A stretch of DNA of 64,000 nucleotides from Endothia cerciana. Taxonomy: Eukaryota > Ascomycota > Sordariomycetes > Diaporthales > Cryphonectriaceae. The notes below the pieces were generated by a model. The model saw only the letters and a list, made by a program, of their open reading frames with translations. It was not told the origin of the DNA and made no database searches. Position numbers and translations under genes: made by a program. The DNA is taken from the NCBI GenBank assembly GCA_026119935.1, contig JALRMH010000038.1, positions 186,001 to 250,000 of the forward strand, in the 5' to 3' direction. How positions within the stretch are numbered: the stretch's first letter is position 1; each line of letters opens with the position of its first letter. Below are positions 54,840-64,000 of the stretch, in pieces.

Positions 54840-57737
54840 CTACATCACGCTGCACTCGCCCTCCTGCTGCTGCCCGATCTTGCTGCGCGTGATACGTTCG
54901 CGCTGGCGGGGACCGTTCTTGCCGGAGCGCTTGAGCTCTTCGAGGCGCTCGCGAGCTTTGGGGAAGTCTTGGGCTGTTATCGAGTGTCAGTCTCTACTTC
55001 CTGTACCGTCGGGCCGATCAGCAAGTGGCAAACTTACCAGCAGCTCTCCAATACCACCTCTTTGCATCCTCCAGATTCGCAGGGACCCCGATGCCCATCT
55101 CCGTGAAGTAGCCCATCGCATATTCGGCCTTGGCCAACCCCGCCATCGCAGCCTTGCGCGCCCATAGGTACGCCTCGGTATCGTTCTGGCCCAGGACATT
55201 ATCGCTGCCCGTCAGATACCATCCACTGAGCGCCAGCTCCGACTGATGCTCGCCCTGCTCCGCCGCCTTGCTGTACCACATGATGGACAACCGCGGGTCT
55301 ATCGGGCAGCCCATGAGGCCGTACTCGTACGCGCAGCCCAGGCGGAATTGGCTGAACTTGTAGCCGAGCTCCGCGCCCTGCTTGAAGAGCTGAAAGGCGT
55401 AGGCCGAATCCCGGAGGATCACGTCGTTCGGCCCGGCACTCTCGTACAAGAGACCGAGTTCGTGTAGCGCGTGGGGGTTCTCGGCGTCGGCGGCCTCGGC
55501 TGCACGCTTGAGCCATGAGATGGCCTCTCGAGGGTTCCTCTGCTGGCCCAGCAGTCCCTTCAGCAAGATCATGCCCACTTTGTACATGGCTGGGGTGTCA
55601 CCTAGAGTTGCTGCTCGCTTGTACCACTGCATGGCCTTCAAGGGATCCCTCCGTGTGCCACCACCTTCTTCGTTGCCGATTTCACAGCACACTGCTGTAC
55701 GGTACGCCGCTGCTGGATGGCCAAGCTTGGCTGCCGACTGATACAGCGTGAATGATTCCTTGTTGTCTGACTCTCCGAACATGCCCTTCCCGATGGCATC
55801 GGCGAGCGTGAACATGGCCTCGGAATTTTGTGCGTTTGACAGCTTCTTCAAGATCTTCTGCGCATCCACCAAATAGCGTTCACGAGCCTTCGCGCGCGCT
55901 TTGGGATCTGGCAAGTTGGGCACAAGAACATCGGCAGCTTCCATTAGTCTCTTAGCCAGGCGGAACGCGGACTGCTGGTCCTGCGAGTTGGCCTTGATCC
56001 TGCTCCTGAGCTGCTCCAACTCTTCTGGTGTGACGGGCGGCTCTTGTTGTCGTGCAAGAGCTGAACGCGCTGGATCGTTCTGCATGGGAGCAGAGACGGG
56101 CACCGGTGCGGGCGCCGGTGCAGGCGCCGGAGTGGGAGCTGGGGCTGGCACACCGCCGTAATTACGCACAGGGGGTGGTTTGTTGACCAGCGAGCCCGGT
56201 ATGTGACCTGCCCTCACAGGAGCTGGGTGTGACGGCAGGCCATCAGCATTCGGAGGCGATGGCTGGTGCCCCGGTCGCACTGGTGGTGTTCTGGGATTAA
56301 CAGGCAGTCCTCCAACAGAGGGGCTGGACCGGTTGGGCATCTGATCATATTGGGCCTGATAGCCCATAGACGGCATTGGAGGAGCATCCGGGGCCATCTC
56401 AAAGACTGCTTGTTGTGACGCACGCAGGTCAGGTTGCGACTTACTCTTATTCAGCTCTGGGACCCTGTTCGGACCTCTTTGCGGTTCGGGGGGGGCATTT
56501 CGCAGGGACAAATCTAACGAGTTGCGTCCTCCAGGCGCGGCGTCGAAATTGGGCAGTTCGGGTTCGGGAGGCGGCTGGTTCTGTGGCGGGTACCCATTGA
56601 CCCCCCCGTCGTCGTAGTAATCATCATAGTAGCCGCCCTCGTAGTACTCTTGCCCATAGTCCTCATATCCATAATCTCCCTGGGGCGGGGGCGGTCCTCG
56701 TTGCTGAGGGTACATGCCCTGAGGCGGCGGCCGTTGCCCTTGGGACGTCGCTGCCCGGGGAGGCGGTGGCATTGCACGACCTGCTTGATTGCCATAAGGA
56801 ACGGAGTCCGCCCGCTGGGGTATGGGTACGTCAGGCGGTCCATCTATGTGTGTCGGCATCGTTCTCGTTCTCGATGGAGGCCCAAAATTCTGATCGGGAT
56901 AACCGCCGTATCCTGCTCGTTGAGGCGGAGGACCTCTTCGTTGGTCCGGATAGCCCTGCGGCGGATAGTTGCGTGGAGGTCCCGGGGGGCCTCGCTGCGA
57001 ATCCATGGAGGGTCTCGGGCCGTAGTCATCGATGGATCGACCTCGCACGGGGGCTCTGCCTTGATTTCTCTTCGCATCAATATCCAAAGAGCCCATCTGA
57101 TTTAGGATTTTTTGTTCCTCATCGAGATTTGTCTTCCGTTGTTTGCCTGGAAATGTTGGGAATGGGCTATCGCCGAATCCTGGCTGTCCTGGGGATCTTT
57201 GAGACTCGATAATTGGCTGTCTCGGACGGTTCACTTGACCGTAGTTAGACGTATTTGCCATGACATAGGAAAAATAGCAAAGGAAGCTGGGTGAAACTTA
57301 CTGAGCGGATCCGAGTTAGGATGCCCAAAAGGTGGAGGTCGTCCCCGTCCCGGGCCAGCTCCATCGTTGGGAGGTCTCCCAGGCCCTGGGGGTCCAGCAT
57401 AAGGCCCCCCTCGATGACCATCAGCGGTCGGAGGTCTTGGAATAGGACCACCACGACCTCCGTTCATGGGCGGTCCTCTTCCGGGGCCACCCCTTCCCGG
57501 CCCTGGCCCATACGGATCACGAGGGGGCGGCGGACCGCGCTGGTCATAACCGTCGTCGTATGGTGCGCCGTAGCCCTGATCAAAGGCATTTGGGTCGTAC
57601 CCATACTGATCGTATCCATTGTTGCCCTGGTACTGATCGTATTGAGGGTTGTGCTGTTGAGGTGGTCCGCCTGTGTATTGGCGCTGTGGTGGGGCACGAG
57701 GCCCAGGCTGACCTGGATAGCGCCCTTGGTATGCCAT
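54840..57737 (-). CDS. CHS4: Chs4/Skt5-like chitin synthase activator (Sel1 repeats, CaaX)
   Basis: Activator and localising partner of chitin synthase at growth sites, plasma-membrane associated. Exons 57737-57302, 57233-55038 and 54973-54840, phases consistent; 921 residues. Residues 1-550 are disordered and Pro/Gly/Tyr/Gln-rich (RYPGQPGPRAPPQRQYTGGP, YGYEDYGQEYYEGGYYDD). Residues about 556-880 hold the Sel1-like array (FTLYQSAAKLGHPAAAYRTA, AMQWYKRAATLGDTPAMYKV, AISWLKRAAEAADAENPHAL, IMWYSKAAEQGEHQSELALS, AYLWARKAAMAGLAKAEYAM). The last exon ends RSKIGQQQEGECSVM: a CaaX box for farnesylation, as in yeast Skt5. The acceptor of intron 1 (TCAAG, 57234) follows a CTAAC branch site; it is the only one that keeps frame. 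The start MAYQGRYPG follows an in-frame-open leader; an upstream ATG-less extension is ignored. Confidence 0.9.
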
Positions 57738-59620
57738 CTTTGGCGACTCTAGGTGTGATGCAGCCTCTTCAAACCCTCTCCTTCCCCTCGACTTTGTCCG
57801 ATCCTGCCGACCCGCTCCTGAGGCAACCTCTGCCTTTCTCAAGCCCTTGGCTCTGTATTTCGTAGAATGTCAAGACTGGCTCGCGTTCATCGGACCAGAA
57901 TCGAAGCGAGAGTAGTTGTAGTTGTGAGAGCGGGAGGGTTGGTCGTGATTGTCTTCGCAGCCTAGCGCTTTCGGTGGGTTGGTAGCTCTTCGACCTGTTC
58001 TCGTCTGGAAACAACAACACAGCCAGATCTCGATGCTTGCAGTTGTCGTAATTCGAAGCTGATGTATTACCGCCAGACAAACAGTGTAAGACCTTGGACG
58101 ATAGTCGTCTGTGTCTGGGGTCTCAGAGTCGCTGCTGCTGCTGCTGCCGCCGAACAGTCTACCTGCACCACAGAGCGTGATTGTCGAGTCGTGACAGTGG
58201 GCGTGTCACACTGGTGAACGGGTTCCTATCCAGAGAAGAGGAGGAGAAAGAAGAAGAATAATATCAATGCTGAAATTAAAAAAAGACAACCCAAAGAATG
58301 GGGGGTTATGAACTTGCTTGGTCGTCGTGATATGGGAGTGGGGACAAAAGAGAGAAGGCAAAGCGGAAAGTGTTGAGTGTTTGTCGCTGGTGAGACCACC
58401 AGCAGCCTAGTGGGTTGGCCCTGGTAGTCTGGGGACGGGCTGGATGGGGACAGACCGGGGTTGGGGGGACTAATGGGACCTGCAGCATGGAGAATGGCGC
58501 TGTGCATACGCCCCTGGACCAGGGCTGACAGGGGCTGACAGGGATCAATTTGAGGACGGGCAGGCTGCCAGCCGGGGCTGGTGTCAGAGACACTTCAGGG
58601 CTGGTTGGTTGTTCGCCTCAGACCACGTCAATTTGCACGGACCATCACCAACTGCGACATTCCAACCTCCAACACACCATGCCTTGCCTTTTCTTACATG
58701 GCTACCACAGGGCCCAGCCGACTTTTTTCGGTCTTTTCCAACTACATTAATGATCAGTGTGTCCTGGACTCAATTCTGTCTATAGTTCCTTTATACGTTC
58801 ACCCACCTACCCAGTCTGCCAGTGTTATAGAGGAATAAGAGAGCCGCTACTGCAGGTCAACCCCTCGGCAACTTCCCGGGCCTGTCGACTCGGGAAGATC
58901 TCCTGCGTCGATCATTACCGATTATCTCGTTGGATGTACGGTACTGTAGTATTGTTCCCCTTGAGTATCCTCACTTCTCTGACAGTGCAAAACGCCTGTT
59001 ACGTTCATCAACGCCTTGACAACGGCATGGGTCATCGGGAGGACAGATTTCCCTCGGGGGCGGCGCTTGGCAGCAGTACTGTGAGACTTGACAGCCGTCG
59101 AGTCTGGCTGCCGGATTTCCTTGTTCGACCACTTGACGCCCTAGGTACCGAGCAGGGTGTTGATTGATCTCCCTTATTGAGAAAGCCAATACTGGTGAGA
59201 GCCTCTGCTCGCCAAAAAGCCAAGGTTGATGGTGTCTTGTCACATCGTTGCCGTCGCCAACTCGACTCGCTCCAGCCTCTCCCTCACATGCAGCCTCTCA
59301 TCGATTGCCATAAAGACTTCCACAATCTCTCCTCCATCCATCATGCATTGAAGGAGTAATTCCTGCATACCCTGGAGCCTCAAGCTGAACCTGTGTCAGG
59401 CCAACGGCCCGGGGCTGTTGATTGGACCTCTCCAGAATCCTATAGACAGGGTCCATGCCGGCAATCTTAGGTACTTCAAACCTCCATCCCAGTTACCCAG
59501 ATTTCAATCAAACCTGCAAGATTTCGGAGACGATTGAAACCTAGCCGGTGCTGTCGCAGACTCAACAGCTCGGTCAGCTCCCGGCTAAACCGTTTTAAAG
59601 GTTGAGGATCGGGACTTCAA

Positions 59621-59662
<42 letters not shown>

Positions 59663-61827
59663 CTCTTTTTCTCTGAAACACTTGAACGCGTCCAGTCTCA
59701 TATTCGGCTAGTGGGGGAATCGCCGCAGGTATGCGAAGTGCACCAAAGGAAGCGCGGGCTCTTCATGCCCGACATCTCTCTGTGTGGCTTGGATGGTCGA
59801 CATCGACCCGCTGTCTTGCTGCCAAGTACGGAGTAAGCCGTAATTGACTACAAGCGCCATTGGGAGGCCTTCTCCTGCAGCTTCATCGACCCATCGATAT
59901 TGAGATTCAATGCTTATGCTCGCATCCTGGCGAGCTTGGGCGCAGTAAGAAGCAAGTGCAAAGCTGTGGATCTATGTTTGGCGAAACGTCAATCACTCAG
60001 CTTGCAAACCGTATCAGAGGTCTCACTCAGCATCCGTACCTGGGGTCTCCACTTCAATCAGACGGACCGGCAGTCTTCGACAACGAATAAGACGCCTTAG
60101 CGGCTTCGACGATACATCCCAGCTCGTTCTCGGTGATACGTCGTCGTTATCCCAAACGGTTGCTTTCTTTTGCCAAACTGTAGCCCATCAACGCGGCTGT
60201 CGGTACCACCACAGCTGGATAGGCTGCGCCTGCTCGCGCCAGATAGATTGGGCCTTGTGACCACTCACAGCCACAGACAGGCCATCACCTGAACTGTGCT
60301 CTAGCCCACCCGTCACCACATGCAATCAACTTGGCGCGCCTCGATTACATTGGACATTTCCCCCCCAGGAAACTTGATTTAGCTCCCCGGCCTAGTTCAG
60401 GCGCAACGCCGAATGGGGAGCCAGGACCCGTGTCTCTGCGCAGCCACGGTAGTGTTGCAGGAGCCGTTGCATCACCGTCGCATGAAGGTGGTGATCTCAC
60501 CTGCCCGGACACTACCACCATAAGCCACATATCACTTCCGTGCTTTGAGCCACCATCTCCAGGGGGGCCTCCGGCCAGCGACTGCTACACGTGGATCGAC
60601 ATGTGGCTGTGGACGTTGACTAGTGCCGTACGACTCGCGTCTACGGTACGGCGTGTGCAAGGTCACCTGAGTATCTGCACTGCATATCCCGCTAGCCAAC
60701 ATCCAGATCATTTCCGGGATTCATGGGGATTCATGCAGCCAGCATCTACCATAGTAGTTGACGGCGGTTAGTACCGAGTTTACCTTGAAACATGGTTCTT
60801 CTCGACTGCAGGACCAGGCATCGTGGCAGAGAGGCCTAACCATGCTGAGCGCACGGCCGTAGAGCCTTTCATCTCCACCAAACGTTTAAACAAAGGGATA
60901 CCACAAGACCACAAGTTTTCTTCCGTAATAAGTATTCTCCGGTCACACGTGGTATGTACATTGATCATTGCAGACTTAGCTATCCGACAAGAAGGTCCTT
61001 CCCCCTTGTGATGGGGCCTCTACACAAGGGGCTCAAAACGTGTCTAAGATGGTAATAGGCTTGTGGCGATGCCGAAGGACAGAAGATGTGCCCAAAACGG
61101 GGTGACTCTCAGATCCCCGATCCAGATTGGAGCGCGAATGATGTGATCACACTTGACCTTCATCAACCTTGTCACCGACATTCAGTCGGACTGCTCTGCG
61201 TGACACGCTGCTCCCCTGATGGTGGCTGCTTATTCCGTGACCTGGAGAAGCACGCCAACACTATCGTGAACATGGCGATGAGACACAAGCCACGAATAGC
61301 GCCGAGGCCTTCATATATTCAAGCACAAGACTTCTTCACAGCATGCTATATCGACATCGTCCATCCGTGTCTGTGACTAGGGTCAAAACTGCTGCCATTC
61401 CCCCCCCTTCTTGTTCTAACATACATACATATTGCAGGCACAAGTGTATTCTGGCATAGAACTCCGGTGCCGACTTGTGATCATGTCAGGCACCTCGTTC
61501 TTCCCTGTCCGCGACAACACCTCTCCGGCGGTCTAGAGGTCCTCATAAATTCTTAGGAGCATCCTGTCAACTTCCGTGGAACAAGACACTGAAGTGGTGA
61601 TCTATCAAGGCTCAACCGAGGAGATGAAGTCCAGCTCGATGGCTGATTGTCCTATATAACCACCCACAGGGACTTTGGATGTTCTTGGGAATTGAGGTCT
61701 TTCCATTGACAAAGACAAAATTGATCGTAAACATGCTTAGCTGAAGTTCTTTGACCGGGTCTAGTGTCCGAGTCGAGCAGCATTTTCCTGGAGGACGAAG
61801 GACTTGATGCGGTCCTTGTGCCCACAC
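57738..61827. other. Gene-poor interval upstream of CHS4
   Basis: About 4 kb with the CHS4 promoter (57738 to about 58500, C/T- and CTG-rich near 58130-58150) and no supported gene. Open frames at 60331-60771 and 61086-61376 (plus) show no domain. Confidence 0.5.
59621..59674. repeat. CT microsatellite
   Basis: About 50 bp of CT repeat grading into TTTTCTC. Confidence 0.95.
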
Positions 61828-62037
61828 CTACTCATCTCTTCTCAGCCTAGCTAGACATGCAGAAATTATCAAGCTTGAAATCACAGTCCACACTTGCTCG
61901 TTCAGAGAAGTCAGCGGGGATGTACTGATGCTGTAAACGTCGTACTGGTCTGTCACCAGGGCGTCGATCCTGAAGACTGGCTCCTCTTCTGCTACGGGTA
62001 GACGATCCAGCGTGTCGCAGGGAATCTTCGCGGGAGT
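61828..62037 (-). CDS. Coding-like exon of an uncharacterised gene
   Basis: After a TTGATAG acceptor (62038) the sequence reads TPAKIPCDTLDRLPVAEEEP then VFRIDALVTDQYDVYSIST and PLTSLNEQVW, strongly protein-like, with a candidate donor GTGTGG after NEQ near 61888; otherwise it runs to TAG 61828. A second coding-like patch further downstream on this strand (about 61810-61762, HKDRIKSFVLQENAARLGH before TAG) and one upstream (about 62200-62140, VVRVTDKAAVFNSSWKS) suggest a multi-exon gene or its remains. I could not join them in frame. Family not recognised. Confidence 0.3.
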   Translation of the reverse strand, partial: TPAKIPCDTLDRLPVAEEEPVFRIDALVTDQYDVYSISTSPLTSLNEQVWTVISSLIISACLARLRRDE

Positions 62038-62538
62038 CTATCAAGTTGAAACCGTATTAGCTGAAGAACCAAGCTCTACAATGTCAAGAACGATGCCAGT
62101 CACATACTTGAGCACGCTCTACTCAAGTACGTCATGAGGTGGACTTCCAGCTGCTGTTGAAGACTGCAGCTTTGTCGGTCACACGTACTACACGGGATAT
62201 TGTCGGTTAGAAGTGCTCACATGGCTCATCCCAATGCAGTGAGAAGCACCGTAAGAAGAGAGTGGTCGTCTTGCCAAAAATCAGCCAAGAGGGAGGGATC
62301 TGGAGCAAGTCGCATGGTTGGAGGCAGCAATTGGGATGTGAGCTTGCTTCAGTGGGTCTCGCTCGAAATTTGACCAATAGGAGAGCCGCTGTTGCCAACG
62401 CCGCCCGCTGGCGCCGTTTTTCTCAGGGCCACGTCGAAGACATCACGGGCAACACTCACTATATCAAACCAAGAATTGAACCCAAGATCGACGGGTATTC
62501 CTACACCCTCTTCACTGTTCCCATCACCAGACGCAGCC

Positions 62539-63065
62539 ATGCCCAAGAAGCCAATAAATTGGGGGATGATGGCCAAGATGTTCGGGGGGTAAATGAACAA
62601 AGCCCCGAGGGTCCCGATTACGTTGGATCTATCCATGACTGACATGAAATTGCAGCGGCGCCGCGATATGTATTGGTGGGCCAGCACTCACATACTACGT
62701 GTCGCCGACCGAGGAGGAGCTTTTCAAGAAGTACAACCCAGACCTGCAGAAGAAGAGCCTTGAGAGGCGGGCGGAGAAGCAGCAGGAGTTTGACGAGTTT
62801 GTGAACAAGCTGAAGGAGTACTCCAAGTCGGACAAGCCAAGTACGCCAACGATGTCCCGCCTGCCCGAGTCTCGTTTCCCGACCCTGAAATCTGGAGCTG
62901 GGCCCTCACTGACCTGTGAGTACAGTATGGGTGGTACAGGCGGAAGCGGCAGAGGAAGAGAGGAGAGTCAAGCAGCTGCAGGCCATCAAGAGCCGCGAAG
63001 AGGAGAGGGTCAGGAAGGAGACACTGAGGAGGGAGATGGGGTTGTCGACCGACTCGAGCAAGTGA
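62539..63065 (+). CDS. CBP4: Cbp4-like cytochrome bc1 assembly factor
   Basis: 124-residue inner-membrane protein needed for assembly of ubiquinol-cytochrome c reductase through cytochrome b. Three exons: 62539-62588, 62656-62840 and 62926-63065, all in frame. Conserved features: [15 protein letters not shown] at the N-terminus leading into a membrane helix with [20 protein letters not shown], then [12 protein letters not shown] and [20 protein letters not shown], followed by a charged coiled-coil tail ([20 protein letters not shown]) ending STDSSK. The donor of intron 1 is within a G6 run (GG/GTAAAT). The acceptor of intron 2 (GAGTACAG) restores the conserved [12 protein letters not shown] junction. 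Confidence 0.92.
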
Positions 63066-63650
63066 CTGCTATGTAAACCCCAACACCGATCACACTGTTG
63101 CTTGTAACAAGACTGTATACGGGATTTAGCAGGTTGGACGGCGCTCAGGAGTCAGGAGTATCTGGCCAGCATTGGATTTGCAACGGCCCGGCAGGGGGAA
63201 AGACGGGTTTTGAGAAATTATGTATGAGATTGCAGGCTTCAGGGAAGAAAAAAGAAAGAATTGATCACCCCTCATCATCGTTGATTGATACCTTGCCAAG
63301 AACAATAAAATCCCGACTGCCACTACGAGGGTATTCGTTCGAACACTGGGTACTCTGTATGCCACGGTGGTCCCGTTCTATGGTGCTCTGCTGGATGGGT
63401 GGACGGGTGGGTGAGTAAGTGATTGAGCGAGTGAGGTGGTCCGTGCCTTTCCAGTTGCCAGGGCTGTCAGGCGGCTCAGCGCAACTGAAGTCAGTGGCGG
63501 GCGAGTCTAGTCCAGCTCCAGCGGGCGGCGGGCTCCAGTCTCAGGGATCACGTGGGCGAAATCTTTCTCGCACCAAACCTCGACTACCCACCTCATCGCC
63601 TGTCCACAATACAACGACGACGTCGACGAGTACGAGCGAATCGAGAAAAA

Positions 63651-63913
63651 GTGAGTGTACCGAACCTCTGCTATACTGTTGTCACGTTGGGATCTCCGGC
63701 CAAGCGCGCGAACCATGGCGGGTTGAAAAACTATGGCAGGCAGGAGGGGAGGGAAAGCTTGGGGAGCCGGGGACTTTGCAGTGCAGCAGAGAAAAGAGAG
63801 GTGCAGGAATGACTGACATAGAGCTCCCAAACACAGTCAGGCAGACCACCTGAAGTCCTACTCCGGCCGAACCCCTCCCGACCTTCTCCCTCTTCCCCTT
63901 CCGATACTTCCAG
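63651..63913 (+). other. Candidate 5'-UTR intron of EGD1
   Basis: A GTGAGT donor at 63651 follows a purine-rich leader (GAATCGAGAAAAA), and a T/C-rich tract ending CTTCCAG at 63913 lies 20 nt upstream of the EGD1 ATG. A 263-nt leader intron is plausible for a highly expressed translation-related gene. Confidence 0.5.
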
Positions 63914-63932
63914 AAACCACATCTAGACGAAG

Positions 63933-64000
63933 ATGGCCGACATCCAGGAGCGCCTCAAGAAGCTCGGTGCTTCGTCGCGAATCGGCGGCAAGGGCACCCC
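63933..64000 (+). CDS. EGD1: Nascent polypeptide-associated complex subunit beta, 5' end
   Basis: The first 22 codons, cut by the right edge, read MADIQERLKKLGASSRIGGKGTP, the conserved N-terminus of NAC-beta (Egd1/BTF3), including the ribosome-binding region start. NAC binds nascent chains at the ribosome exit. The ATG context (GACGAAGATGG) is good. Only the N-terminus can be judged, but this stretch is highly characteristic. Confidence 0.85.
   Translation, partial: MADIQERLKKLGASSRIGGKGT

Noticed and set aside
62262..62687. Open frames on both strands overlapping the first CBP4 exon
   Set aside because: CBP4 exon 1 ([14 protein letters not shown]) is in a different frame and clearly conserved; the others are shadows.
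1..64000. CRISPR arrays, Shine-Dalgarno sites, rho-independent terminators, operons
   Set aside because: The window is fungal nuclear DNA; no spaced direct-repeat array exists and prokaryotic signals do not apply.

Overview
The window comes from the nuclear genome of a filamentous ascomycete (Pezizomycotina, most likely Sordariomycetes). The evidence is short GT..AG introns with CTAAC/CTGAC branch sites, pyrimidine-rich 5' leaders, gene-dense blocks separated by GC-rich or microsatellite-rich spacers, and a housekeeping set typical of these fungi (Rsr1, Cms1, Aim11, Rax1, pantothenate kinase, complex I B8 subunit, Mpc2, Chs4/Skt5, Cbp4, NAC-beta). All gene models were spliced by hand; the well-supported ones close in frame across every intron. 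No rRNA, CRISPR array, convincing tRNA or intact transposon was seen.

Layout. 0-1 kb: 5' part of an RSR1/BUD1 Ras-like GTPase (minus), cut into very small exons and running off the left edge. 1-7.8 kb: gene-poor, rich in homopyrimidine and homopolymer tracts. 7.8-11.3 kb: PQ-loop membrane protein (minus) divergent from CMS1 (plus). 11.4-16.4 kb: sparse, with two weak minus-strand models, one frameshifted. 16.4-24.3 kb: 2-oxoglutarate/Fe(II) oxygenase (minus, with a 730-nt intron), a hypothetical gene, AIM11 and a second hypothetical gene (plus). 25.7-30.2 kb: pantothenate kinase and RAX1 (both minus). 30.2-37.4 kb: accessory-looking DNA with diverged tandem repeats and two doubtful genes. 37.4-42 kb: a covalent-FAD-type oxidase and a secreted amidase (plus). 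43-50.4 kb: an Fmp46-like thioredoxin-fold protein and a 1,916-residue disordered RNA-binding protein (plus). 51-57.7 kb: NDUFA2 (minus, with a GC-AG intron), MPC2 (plus), CHS4/SKT5 (minus, CaaX end). 57.7-62.5 kb: sparse. 62.5-64 kb: CBP4 and the start of EGD1 (NAC-beta), which runs off the right edge.

Functional themes. Several genes are mitochondrial (AIM11, Fmp46-like, NDUFA2, MPC2, CBP4). Three act in polarity or the cell wall (RSR1, RAX1, CHS4). The FAD oxidase and amidase are the only metabolic pair that looks accessory, and they sit next to the repeat-rich interval. I found no clearly novel system. The observations most worth checking are the open frame that continues past the CHS4 CaaX stop, the GC-AG intron in NDUFA2, the micro-exon structure of RSR1, and the diverged repeats and cryptic genes between 30 and 42.5 kb.
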